Origin: Phenylobacterium sp.
GTDB lineage: Bacteria; Pseudomonadota; Alphaproteobacteria; Caulobacterales; Caulobacteraceae
Assembly: GCF_025351295.1 (NCBI RefSeq)
Contig: NZ_JANXWD010000105.1
Span: 1 to 64,000, forward strand
Direction of reading: 5' to 3'
Length of the DNA stretch: 64,000 bases
This document shows, piece by piece, positions 32,654-41,418 of the stretch. The notes under the pieces are model-generated. The model was not told where the DNA came from and made no database searches. It saw nothing but the letters and a program-made list of their open reading frames with translations. The number at the start of each line of letters is the position of its first letter. Position 1 is the first letter of the stretch. The translations under genes were made by a program, and so were the position numbers.

Positions 32654-35080
32654 ATGAACTCTCGCACCGCGTTGTTTGCCGCAGCGTCCGTACTGACCCT
32701 GTGGACCGGCGCCGCCACCGCCGCCCCGCCACGATCCCCGGGCGAGGTCGACGAAATCGTCGTCACGGGCAGCCGCACCGAAGGCCGCACCCGGCTCGAG
32801 AGCCTGGCCCCCGTCGATGTGATCTCCACGGACGCCCTCGCGCGGCGCGGCAACACGGAACTGGCGGCGGCGCTAGCGGCGCTGGCGCCCTCGCTGGACT
32901 TCCCGCGGCCGGCCATCGCGGACGGCACGGACTCGATCCGGCCGGCGACGCTGCGGGGCCTCGCGCCCGATCAGACGCTGGTGCTGGTCAATGGCCAGCG
33001 CCGTCATGCCTCCGCCCTGGTCAATGTGAACGGCGCCATCGGCCGCGGCTCGGCCGCCGTCGACCTGAACGCCATCCCGTCGTCAGCCCTGGACCGGGTA
33101 GAGATCCTGCGCGACGGCGCCTCGGCGCAATATGGCTCCGACGCCATTGCCGGGGTGATCAACCTGCGCCTGCGCGAAGCCCGCCAGGGCGGATCGGCGA
33201 GCGTGACCTACGGCGGCTACGACACCGACGTCAAAACCACGCGGGACCCGGCCGGGAAGCACAAGACCGACGGCGTCACCTGGACCGCCTCCGGCTGGCA
33301 GGGTTTGCCGCTGGGCGACACCGGCTTCCTGACCCTGTCGGGGGAATACCGGCTGAGCAACCCGACCAGCCGCGGCGACCTGGATCCGCGCGTCACGCCC
33401 CCCAAGATCACCTCGCGCTACGGTGACCCGCAATCGCGCAACACCAGCCTCTACGCCAACGCCGGCCTGCCCCTGAACGACACCTGGGATGCCTATGGAT
33501 TCGCCGGCTACCAGAAGCGCAAGACCGACAGCGCCGCCAACCCGCGGCTGGCCAACAACGCCAACAACGTGACAGCGATCTTCCCGGGCGGCTTCCTGCC
33601 GCGGATCACGACGGATATCGACGACTTCACCGTGGCCGGTGGCAGCAGGGGCGACATCGCCGGGTTCAAGGTCAACGCCGGCGCCGTCTACGGCTACGAC
33701 AAGATCCACTATGGCGTGATCGACTCGGTCAACGCCTCGCTTGGCGCGGCGTCCCCCACCAGGTTCGACGCCGGAACGATGCGGTACGACCAGTTGGTCG
33801 CGACGTTCGACGTCACCCGTCCGCTGGACCTGCGGCTGGCCAAGCCCGCGAACCTGGCGTTCGGCGCGGAATATCGGCGCGAGCACTATCGGATCGGCCG
33901 GGGCGACGTGGCGTCGTTCGTGTTCGGCGGGATCGCCGGCAAGGCGGCCGGCGCCCAGGGTTTCCCGGGCTTCCAACCGTCCAACGAAGTTGACCGGACC
34001 CGGCACTCCGAAGCGCTGTATGTCGACCTCGATGCGCCGATCACGGACCGGTTCGACGTCGATCTGGCCGCCCGCTACGAGACCTATTCAGACTTCGGAT
34101 CGACCACCAACGGCAAGGTTTCCGCCCGCTACGCCCTGACCGACAGCGTCGCCCTGCGCGGCACCGTGGCGTCCGGGTTCCGGGCGCCGGCGCTGCAGCA
34201 ACAGTTCTTCACCGCCACCTCCACCAACTTCATCCTGATCGGTGGAGTGAACACCCCGGTGGAGGTCGGGACCTTCCCCTCGACCAGCGTGGTAGCCAAG
34301 GCGCTGGGCGGCAGACCGCTCGAGCCTGAAAAGTCGACCAATGTCTCGGCCGGCGCGGTCTTCCATCGCGGCGGATTCGAACTGACGCTGGACGCCTATC
34401 AGATCGAGATCCACAACCGCATCGTGCTGTCGGAGAACATCCAGGGGTCTCCGACCGGCTCGCCCACGGCGATCGCCATCTTCAACCTGATCAATCCGCC
34501 GGGCTCGGGCGCCGGGCTCGGCGCGGCGCGCTTCTTCATCAACGGCGTGGACACCCGCACGAGGGGCCTCGATGTGGTGGGCCGTTACGGCTGGGGCAGC
34601 CAGGACCTCGGCCGGTTCGATGTCACGGCGGCGGCGAACTTCAATGAGACCAAGGTGCAGAAGATCCCGACGACCGCGGTGCTTTCCGGTCTGCCGGTTC
34701 CGCCGATCCTCTTCGACCGGGGCAATCGCCTGACGTTCGAGCGCGGCACGCCCCGGCAGAAGTATGTGGCCTCGACGGACTGGTCGCGGGGCGCCTTCGG
34801 GGCCACCGCCTCGGCCACCTACTACGGCAACGTCCTGGTCCCGAACAACGCGGCGGCGCTGGACTTCGACACCGGCGCGCACGTGGTGGTCGATCTGGAG
34901 GCGCGCTGGAAGAGCCCGCTCGGTCTGGTGGCGGCGATCGGCGCGGACAACCTGTTCGACGAATATCCGAACGCCACGCCGAACAACGTCAACACCAACG
35001 GTCCGCTGGGCTTCCCCAGCTTCTCGCCCTTCGGCTTCAACGGCCGCTTCGTCTACGCGCGCCTGAGCTACGCCTGGTAG
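32654..35080 (+). CDS. TonB-dependent receptor (no signalling domain)
   Basis: An 808-residue receptor. It has a signal peptide (MNSRTALFAAASVLTLWTGAATA), the plug start VDEIVVTGSRTEGRTRLES, a plug with VLVNGQRRHASALVN and VEILRDGASAQYGSDAIAGV, and a barrel ending VYARLSYAW. Most members with the QRRHASALVN/AQYGSDAIAG pattern are about 800-900 residues and take up organic ligands. No N-terminal STN domain is present, so it cannot signal to a FecR protein, matching the loss of the FecR periplasmic domain next door. Ligand unknown. Confidence 0.9.
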   Translation: MNSRTALFAAASVLTLWTGAATAAPPRSPGEVDEIVVTGSRTEGRTRLESLAPVDVISTDALARRGNTELAAALAALAPSLDFPRPAIADGTDSIRPATLRGLAPDQTLVLVNGQRRHASALVNVNGAIGRGSAAVDLNAIPSSALDRVEILRDGASAQYGSDAIAGVINLRLREARQGGSASVTYGGYDTDVKTTRDPAGKHKTDGVTWTASGWQGLPLGDTGFLTLSGEYRLSNPTSRGDLDPRVTPPKITSRYGDPQSRNTSLYANAGLPLNDTWDAYGFAGYQKRKTDSAANPRLANNANNVTAIFPGGFLPRITTDIDDFTVAGGSRGDIAGFKVNAGAVYGYDKIHYGVIDSVNASLGAASPTRFDAGTMRYDQLVATFDVTRPLDLRLAKPANLAFGAEYRREHYRIGRGDVASFVFGGIAGKAAGAQGFPGFQPSNEVDRTRHSEALYVDLDAPITDRFDVDLAARYETYSDFGSTTNGKVSARYALTDSVALRGTVASGFRAPALQQQFFTATSTNFILIGGVNTPVEVGTFPSTSVVAKALGGRPLEPEKSTNVSAGAVFHRGGFELTLDAYQIEIHNRIVLSENIQGSPTGSPTAIAIFNLINPPGSGAGLGAARFFINGVDTRTRGLDVVGRYGWGSQDLGRFDVTAAANFNETKVQKIPTTAVLSGLPVPPILFDRGNRLTFERGTPRQKYVASTDWSRGAFGATASATYYGNVLVPNNAAALDFDTGAHVVVDLEARWKSPLGLVAAIGADNLFDEYPNATPNNVNTNGPLGFPSFSPFGFNGRFVYARLSYAW

Positions 35081-35093
35081 GGCAGGGCCGCTT

Positions 35094-35130
35094 CAGGTCC
35101 GGCGCGGGCGGTGGCCCGGCCCGGGACCTG
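35094..35130 (+). terminator. Long GC hairpin after the TonB receptor gene
   Basis: CAGGTCCGGCGCGGG and CCCGGCCCGGGACCTG pair with a bulge and internal mismatches around a short loop, 14 bp after the receptor stop and before the convergent regulator gene. There is no T-run. Confidence 0.45.
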
Positions 35131-35205
35131 GAGGCGCGTCGGGCGGGGTCGGGCGCAAACCTCCGGGACGGCCTTCTCCGCCGCCGAATTACCCGGCCGG
35201 TTCGG

Positions 35206-36264
35206 TCAGAGCGTTGCGCACGGGCTCGAGCGCGGACGGTCAAAACGCCGCTCCGGAGCTTGCAGACGAGTCGGCGTTGGCGCCTTCAGGGGTGTGAAGC
35301 GGGCGCGATACTCGGTGGGCGTCATCCGGGTCATCCGTTTGAACAGGCTGCGGAAGAACGCGACATCGTCGTAGCCGACCTCCGTGCTGATGGCCTGAAT
35401 CGGCTTGGCGTCACGTTCGAGCATCACCTTGGCGGCCTGGATGCGCAGCGCCTGCAGATAGGCCGCCGGCAGCTGGCCCGTGGCCGCCTTGAAATGCCGC
35501 ACGAAGGTCCGCTCGCCCAGCCCGGCGCGCTCGGCCAGGCATGGGGTCGACAGGTCGTCGCGCCGATAGTTGGCCTGCAGGAAGGCTTCGATCCGCCGCA
35601 CGCGCTCGTCCCCGTGCGCCTGTGAAAGCGTCTGCCCGGCATAGCCGGACTGCGGGATCCGCGGCATCGAGAGCAGCAGAGACCTGGCGCACTGAGCGGC
35701 GATCTCGTGGCCACACAGCTTCTCGACCAGGTAGAGGCTGACGTCCACCGAGGCGAAAACCCCGCCGGAGCAGAGCACGCGGTTGTCCTCGGTGATGAAC
35801 TGCTCCCGCCTCCAGCACACATCCGGATAGCGCCCGGCGAACTTGTCGGCGAGCGCCCAGTGGGTGGCGCCGGCGCGGCCATCCAGGAGGCCCGCTTCGG
35901 CCAGATAGGCCACGCCCATGCAGACGCCGACCACCAGCGCGCCCTGTTCGTGCTGACGGCGCAGCCAGGGCAGCAGCGGGCTGTCGGCCACGGACGCAAG
36001 GTCGAGATCGAGGCTCGACGTCGAGACGATGACCACGTCTGTCCGCGCCACATCCGCCAGCGCGCCGTGCGGCGTGGCCCCGAGGCCGTGGGCGCCGCGC
36101 ACCGGACCGCCGTCGAGCGTCACGGTCCGCGCGCGAAAGGCGGGCTCCGAGGGGTTCTCATGCAGCACGTTCCATAGCCTTCCCGCCGAATGGAAGATCT
36201 CCAGCGGCATGACGGCGGTTGACGAAAATCCGTCCTCCAGCAGCACGATCGTCACATCCAGCAT
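35206..36264 (-). CDS. GlxA-type AraC-family regulator (DJ-1/PfpI + AraC helix-turn-helix)
   Basis: A 352-residue two-domain regulator. The N-terminal DJ-1/PfpI-like domain (MLDVTIVLLEDGFSSTAVMPLEIF ... ALVVGVCMGVAYLAEAGLLDGR, nucleophile-elbow Cys in VCMG near residue 114) is followed by an AraC domain with two helix-turn-helices (LAERAGLGERTFVRHFKAATG and ISTEVGYDDVAFFRSLFKRMT). A strong ribosome site (GAGGAGGAG) precedes ATG 36264. The family responds to small metabolites; the target is unknown. It faces the TonB receptor gene tail to tail. Confidence 0.9.
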   Translation of the reverse strand: MLDVTIVLLEDGFSSTAVMPLEIFHSAGRLWNVLHENPSEPAFRARTVTLDGGPVRGAHGLGATPHGALADVARTDVVIVSTSSLDLDLASVADSPLLPWLRRQHEQGALVVGVCMGVAYLAEAGLLDGRAGATHWALADKFAGRYPDVCWRREQFITEDNRVLCSGGVFASVDVSLYLVEKLCGHEIAAQCARSLLLSMPRIPQSGYAGQTLSQAHGDERVRRIEAFLQANYRRDDLSTPCLAERAGLGERTFVRHFKAATGQLPAAYLQALRIQAAKVMLERDAKPIQAISTEVGYDDVAFFRSLFKRMTRMTPTEYRARFTPLKAPTPTRLQAPERRFDRPRSSPCATL

Positions 36265-36568
36265 ATTCGATCTCCTCCTCTGCGTTATCGCCTGGCGGTC
36301 GGCACTCGCGCCGTCGGCCGCCGGCGCTGATTCTGTTCGCGACCCTCGGCGCCGGACGGCGCGACCCGCACCGGAATGGCGGCATTACGGACTCCCGGCC
36401 GCGGCGATCGCGCGGCCTCCGGAAGCGGGGGTGGCGATTGTCCCGAGGGACCCGTCCGGGTTCGGCGCCCTGGCGGATTCAGGCCTCAGCGATCACGGCG
36501 ATCGAGACCTTGAGCCTGGGGATACGGACCGGGATGCGCCTCGTCCTGCGATGATCGTCAACTCGCCC
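36265..36568. other. Intergenic stretch, nothing recognised
   Basis: It holds the promoter region of the AraC-type gene and the sequence following the methyltransferase gene, which is on the same strand upstream of it. No convincing frame, repeat or RNA was seen. Confidence 0.4.
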
Positions 36569-37342
36569 TCAACCCCCAAGGCGGCCGCCCAGGGTGCGCG
36601 GCAGGAGGGGCCGCCGGCGGCCTAGGCGCGGGATCAGCATCGGGGTCGTTTCGCGGTATTCGACATAGATCTGGCCGAAGGCGTCGACGAGATCCCGCTC
36701 CTCGAGCTGGATGGCGACCAGGATGTAGACCGTGGCGCCGGCCGCGAAGAGCAGATGCGCGCTGGTCATCACCGGGCCCGCCCAGAAGATGGTCAGCCAG
36801 CCGATGTAGAGCGGGTGGCGCACGAGCCTGTAGAGGCTGGGCGTGTGGAACTGGGGCGCCCGGTAGGCGTGGCCGGTGAGCTTGCGCCAACCCTGCTTCA
36901 GGCCGAACAGGTCGAAGTGGTCGATCAGGAAGGTGGCGTATATCAGCAGGCCCCATCCGCCGAGGTTGACGCCGATCATGGCCCTCCAGGCGCCGCCCGG
37001 AGGAACGCGCCAGATGACGCCGCCGATGGGCTGCCACAGGACGAAAAGGGCGGCCAGCGCCAGCGAACTGACCAACACATAGGTGCTGCGCTCGGCGGCG
37101 TCCGGCACGACGCGGGTCCACCAGCGCTTGAAGGCGGGACGCGCCATGCCGCTGTGCTGCAGGGAAAACACCACCAGCAATCCGACGTCGATGGCCAGCG
37201 CCTGCCCGAGCGGCCGGCCGGGCGCGCCGTCCAGCATGGTCGGCGTCAGAAAGCCGCCGATGAACCCGATCGCATAGAGAGAGACGGCGGAGAAGATGAC
37301 GTAACAGACGGTGCTGTAGAACATTGCGCCCACGCGGGACAT
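36569..37342 (-). CDS. MddA/NnrU-like membrane methyltransferase
   Basis: A 257-residue membrane protein with five to six helices. It carries FSLQHSGMARPAFKRW early and the isoprenylcysteine-methyltransferase-like core RLVRHPLYIGWLTIFWAGPVMT with VAIQLEERDLVDAFGQIYVEYRE at the end. This combination matches methanethiol S-methyltransferase (MddA, dimethyl sulfide formation), often annotated as NnrU-like. The start is ATG 37342 with GGAGG five bases before; GTG 37348 is in frame. It lies downstream of the LuxR ATPase gene on the same strand. The methyl acceptor is inferred from family resemblance only. Confidence 0.7.
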   Translation of the reverse strand: MSRVGAMFYSTVCYVIFSAVSLYAIGFIGGFLTPTMLDGAPGRPLGQALAIDVGLLVVFSLQHSGMARPAFKRWWTRVVPDAAERSTYVLVSSLALAALFVLWQPIGGVIWRVPPGGAWRAMIGVNLGGWGLLIYATFLIDHFDLFGLKQGWRKLTGHAYRAPQFHTPSLYRLVRHPLYIGWLTIFWAGPVMTSAHLLFAAGATVYILVAIQLEERDLVDAFGQIYVEYRETTPMLIPRLGRRRPLLPRTLGGRLGG

Positions 37343-37443
37343 CTCCACCTCCAGTTGAGCTCGGTTTACAGAGGCGACTGGAAATGACGGGTCCGGCGCG
37401 GCGGCGCTTCGGGGAATACCCCTAGATTTGTGAGGCTGGGCCC

Positions 37444-40059
37444 CTAGCTTTCCTTGGGGGCCAGCAGGCCGCGTTCGCGCGCGACGTGCACCGCCCGCAG
37501 GCGACTGCCGGCATCCAGGGCGGCGAGGACGGCGCCCACGTGGTGCTCGACGGTCTTGGCCGAGGTCCTGAGACGCTCGGCGATCTCGCTGTTCGACAGC
37601 CCTTCGGCCAGGAGGGTCAGCACCTGGTTCTGCCGGGGAGTCAGGCCGGCCGGGTCATTGCGGCGGGCCGAGCGGGGACCGACGGGCAGGCCGCGCACGC
37701 CGCTCTGGCGCAGGGTCCGGCGAAGCCGGCGCGCGGCCGGGCGGGCGCCCAGGTCGTCGAACAGCGCCAGCGCCTCGCGGCGCGCCGCCTCCTCGCCAAT
37801 CGACAGGGCAAGGGCCTGCTCGTACGGGCATCCCCGGTCGCGCCAGGCCGCGGCGGCCTCCAGCCAGCGGCCGGCGATGTGCAGCCGATAGGCCGGAGAC
37901 ATGCGGTTCATGACAGCCGCGGGAAGCGACACCGGCTCGCCCATGACTTTCAGCCACAAGGCCGTTTCCGCCAGCGCCCACAGCGCGCAGCCGCTCGACA
38001 GCGCCTGTTCGAACGCGGCGCGCAGCGCGCGGGGCGCATCCGGCCGTTTCTCTCCCAGCCAATGGGCCTCGGCGTCGGTTACGGCGATCGGACAGCGTCG
38101 CATGACGTCGCGCTGCGCTGTCGGCAGAGCGCGCGCCTGGTCGACGACCCCGCCTTCCGCCAGACCCAAGCGTACGCGGGCCCGGCTCAGGACCAGCAAG
38201 GCGGGAAACCGCAGGGTGCCTTTGGGATAGGGCCCATAGACAACCGATTCCGCCTCGGTCATCGCCTCTTTCAGGCGACCGAGGTCGAGCAGGGCCGTGG
38301 CGCGCGAGCCGCGCATGTAGGCCTGGATGGGCGCGTTGTCCCGCGCGACCGCCACATCGATCCCGTCCTCGATAACCTGGAACAGGCCGTCATGGCGGCG
38401 ATCGTGCGCCATCACATACGCCAGGTTCGAATACAGGCGCGGCAGGGAATCGAGCTCGCCGCGCCGGCGGGCCTCGCCGATCGCCGCCTGCATCTGGGGT
38501 ATACCGGCGTCGGTGTCCGCCGAGACCTGCGCGGCCGTGACGTTGGTGAGGGCGTGGATGTAGATGTCGGAGCGGCCGAGGCGATCGGCCATGGCCATGG
38601 CGGCCAGTCCCCGTGAGATCGCCGGGGCGGCCCGCGACGCCAGCATGTCCAGCTGGGCCTGGCCGCTCAACGCCATGGCGTATTGCCAGGTCTCGGTGTG
38701 GTCGCGAAGCACCTCCAGCGCGTCCTGCGCGTGCTGCTCCGCCAGTTCCGTCCCGCCGTGCTGAAACTGCAGGCGCGCGGAAATCCGCAGGGCGTTGCCG
38801 AGGCCGAGCACGTCGCCGGCGGCCTCACGCGCGGCGATGGCGGCGGCGATGGCGGCGGCGGCGATATCGAAGGCGCCGCACTGTTCTCCCGCCTCGGCCT
38901 GCCGCTCCAGCAGGTCTGCCCGCGCCAGGCCCGCGGGTCCGTCGCCCTGAGCCAGGGCCTTGGCTAGATGGGCGACGGCGTCGCTGTGGGCGCCGACCGC
39001 CGCCGCCTCCTGAGCGGCCTTGACCGAGAACAGCACAAGGTCCTCCGCCGCGCCGGCCTGTTCGGCGTGGTGGGCGGCCTCGGCGGCGCGGCCGTCGTCG
39101 CGCCCCTTGAGCACGGCCAGGGCCGCCGCGTGCAGGTCGCGGCGACGCAGGGGGGATATGGCCTCGTGCACCGCGCGCCGCGCCAGCTCGTGGCGGAAAC
39201 CGAGCGCCCCGTTGCGGGCCTCCAGCATGCCGGCGCGCAGGCACTCCTCGACGCCGACGTGATGGCCGTCCTCGGCCAGGACGCGCAGCAGGGGTTCGTC
39301 GATCCGGCGCGGAAAGATGGAGGCGCAGTCGAGCGCGCGCCGTCCGCCGGCGGTCAGGCGCGCGGCGCGCGCCAGGGTCGCGTCCTGCACGCTGCGCGGA
39401 ACCCCCTCGCCGGAGGTCGCGAGGTACTCGGTGACGTGGAACGGGTTGCCGCCGGTGGCCTCGAAAACTTCGCGGGCGGGGCGGCCGAGCGCCTGGGCCA
39501 GCGTCGAGACCGCGTCCAGCGAAAGCGCGGGCAGTTCGATCCGCTCGTGGGCGTCGCGGGGCATGTCCGCCCAGAGCGCCGCCAGTCGACCCTGGGAGCC
39601 GCCCTCGTCGTTGCGGGAGGTGACGACGACCAGGACGCGCGCGGTCCGGATGCGCCGCGCCAGATAGCGCAGCAGGTCGAGGGTCAGGTCGTCGGCCCAG
39701 TGCAGGTCCTCGATCACCAGGACGGCCGCGCCGCGCGGGTCGGTGAGCAGGCGCAGGAGGGACTCGAAGGAGGCAAGGTGGCTGGTGGCGGAAAGGGTGA
39801 AGCGGCCCTGGCTCTCGCGGGCCACATCGCGCAGGGGGCCTAGCGGCTCGGGGGTGGTCAGGTGTTCGCAGCCGCCGATGTGGACGCTCGCCTGCGCCTG
39901 GTGAGCCGCCGCGAAGGCATAGACCATCGAGGTCTTCCCGATGCCCGCCTCGCCCTCGATGGACACCACCCGCCCACGGCCGCGCGCAGCCGCCCTGAAG
40001 GCGGATTCGAGCCGTGACAGCGGCTCCTCTCGCTCCAGCAGAATGGCGTCATCTTGCAT
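37444..40059 (-). CDS. MalT/LAL-like LuxR regulator with N-terminal ATPase
   Basis: An 871-residue regulator of the large ATP-binding LuxR type. The N-terminal AAA ATPase has Walker A GEAGIGKTS (residues 36-44) and a Walker B-like VLVIEDLHWADD. The middle of roughly 500 residues is helical and repeat-like (TPR-type). The end is the LuxR helix-turn-helix LTPRQNQVLTLLAEGLSNS ... LRTSAKTVEHHVGAVLAAL. The start at ATG 40059 (MQDDAILLEREEPLSRL) is where the family begins; the longer frame to 40359 crosses the divergent FIST gene. Ligand and targets are unknown. Confidence 0.88.
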   Translation of the reverse strand: MQDDAILLEREEPLSRLESAFRAAARGRGRVVSIEGEAGIGKTSMVYAFAAAHQAQASVHIGGCEHLTTPEPLGPLRDVARESQGRFTLSATSHLASFESLLRLLTDPRGAAVLVIEDLHWADDLTLDLLRYLARRIRTARVLVVVTSRNDEGGSQGRLAALWADMPRDAHERIELPALSLDAVSTLAQALGRPAREVFEATGGNPFHVTEYLATSGEGVPRSVQDATLARAARLTAGGRRALDCASIFPRRIDEPLLRVLAEDGHHVGVEECLRAGMLEARNGALGFRHELARRAVHEAISPLRRRDLHAAALAVLKGRDDGRAAEAAHHAEQAGAAEDLVLFSVKAAQEAAAVGAHSDAVAHLAKALAQGDGPAGLARADLLERQAEAGEQCGAFDIAAAAIAAAIAAREAAGDVLGLGNALRISARLQFQHGGTELAEQHAQDALEVLRDHTETWQYAMALSGQAQLDMLASRAAPAISRGLAAMAMADRLGRSDIYIHALTNVTAAQVSADTDAGIPQMQAAIGEARRRGELDSLPRLYSNLAYVMAHDRRHDGLFQVIEDGIDVAVARDNAPIQAYMRGSRATALLDLGRLKEAMTEAESVVYGPYPKGTLRFPALLVLSRARVRLGLAEGGVVDQARALPTAQRDVMRRCPIAVTDAEAHWLGEKRPDAPRALRAAFEQALSSGCALWALAETALWLKVMGEPVSLPAAVMNRMSPAYRLHIAGRWLEAAAAWRDRGCPYEQALALSIGEEAARREALALFDDLGARPAARRLRRTLRQSGVRGLPVGPRSARRNDPAGLTPRQNQVLTLLAEGLSNSEIAERLRTSAKTVEHHVGAVLAALDAGSRLRAVHVARERGLLAPKES

Positions 40060-40230
40060 GGCGGGCAGTTTAGCCGCCGGAACGCACCGCCGAAACAGGA
40101 ATGGCTTGTACAGGCCAACTCGGCCGGTCCTGGCGAGCCCTGCCCGGCGCCGCGGCGGCGCGCGCGATACACGACAAGGAGCATTCCTTAACGCGTCTGT
40201 GGTCCAGGTTGCGGGACCCTGGGGACCACC

Positions 40231-41418
40231 ATGCGCTTTGCTTCCGCCTACAGTCTGCTCGGTGACCCCGGACGGGCCGCCACCGCTGCCATGGAGACCC
40301 TTCTGAAAAAGCTGGGCGGCGCACCCGATCTCCTGCTGATCTACGCCACGGAAAGCCACGCGACGGACGCGCTGATCTCCTGCGTCCGTGGGCTGGTCCC
40401 CGGAACGCCGATCCTCGGCAGCACCTCATGCGGCGGCGTGATGACCGAAGCCGGGTTCCACACCGGCCCGGACGGGGCCATTGGACTGCTCGGCGTCAAG
40501 GACCCCGGCGGCGCCTACGGTGTCGGCTCCGCGCCCCTCGCCGACGATCCGTTCACCGCCGGCGCGACGGCGGTCGAGCAGGCGCTAGTCGCCTCGGGCC
40601 GCGATTTCGAGAGTCCGGTGATCGTCTGGTGCTGCCAGCCGCCGGGCCGGGAGGAAGCCGTGCTGGCCGGCATACAGTCGGTGATCGGCCCGCACACGCC
40701 GATCATCGGCGGCAGCTCGGCGGACGAGCAGATCGCCGGCAAGTGGCGCGAGTTCTCGACAGATGGCGTCCTCGCCGAGCACGTGGTGGTGTCGGTGTGG
40801 TTTCCGACCCTCTCCCACGGGGCCGCCTTCCAGAGCGGCTATGCGCCCACGGACCGGACGGGCACGGTGACGCTGGCGGATGGACGTCAGGTCCTGGAGA
40901 TCGACGGGCGCCCGGCGGCCGAGGTCTATTGCGGCTGGACGGACGGCGAGGTGCCGTCCGTCCAGAGCGGCATGATCCTGGCCAGGAGCACGCCGACGCC
41001 GCTCGGCCGGCTGGCCGGCGAACTGGACGGCGTGCCAATGTTCGTGCTGTCGCATCCGGCGATGATCGGCCTGGCTGGCGACCTGTCGCTGTTCACCGAC
41101 ATCGCCGAGGGCGACCAGATCGTCCTGATGCGCGGCTCGCCGGAGTCCCTGGTCAAGCGCGCGGCCGTGGTGGTGAATGACGCCCGCGCCGCCGGCGGCT
41201 GGGCCGGCGAGCAGACCCGGGGCGGCCTGGTCATCTACTGCGGCGGCTGCATGCTGCACGTGCGGGACCGGATGGACGAGGTCGCCGAGCAGGTGGCGCA
41301 GGCGATGGAGGGCGCTCCGTTCCTGGGGGCCTTCACCTTCGGCGAGCAGGGCGCGATCGTCGACAGCTCCAACCGCCACGGCAACCTGATGGTCTCAGGG
41401 CTGATGTTCGGCGGATGA
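40231..41418 (+). CDS. FIST-domain sensory protein (FIST_N + FIST_C)
   Basis: A 395-residue cytoplasmic protein with both FIST halves: N-terminal [14 protein letters not shown] and [16 protein letters not shown]-terminal [18 protein letters not shown] and [17 protein letters not shown] proteins are proposed to bind small ligands such as amino acids and to feed signalling enzymes. Its stop overlaps the start of the hybrid kinase gene (ATGA at 41415), so the two almost certainly work as a sensor-kinase pair. It is divergent from the LuxR ATPase gene, with 171 bp between. Confidence 0.9.
   Translation: MRFASAYSLLGDPGRAATAAMETLLKKLGGAPDLLLIYATESHATDALISCVRGLVPGTPILGSTSCGGVMTEAGFHTGPDGAIGLLGVKDPGGAYGVGSAPLADDPFTAGATAVEQALVASGRDFESPVIVWCCQPPGREEAVLAGIQSVIGPHTPIIGGSSADEQIAGKWREFSTDGVLAEHVVVSVWFPTLSHGAAFQSGYAPTDRTGTVTLADGRQVLEIDGRPAAEVYCGWTDGEVPSVQSGMILARSTPTPLGRLAGELDGVPMFVLSHPAMIGLAGDLSLFTDIAEGDQIVLMRGSPESLVKRAAVVVNDARAAGGWAGEQTRGGLVIYCGGCMLHVRDRMDEVAEQVAQAMEGAPFLGAFTFGEQGAIVDSSNRHGNLMVSGLMFGG

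Noticed and set aside
32654-35080. Possible STN domain at the start of the second TonB receptor
   Set aside because: The plug begins about 25 residues after the signal peptide, which leaves no room for an STN domain.
37405-37446. GGGGAATACCCC dyad as an operator between the LuxR ATPase and methyltransferase genes
   Set aside because: A short single dyad next to other C-runs in GC-rich DNA; could be chance, and no second copy was found.
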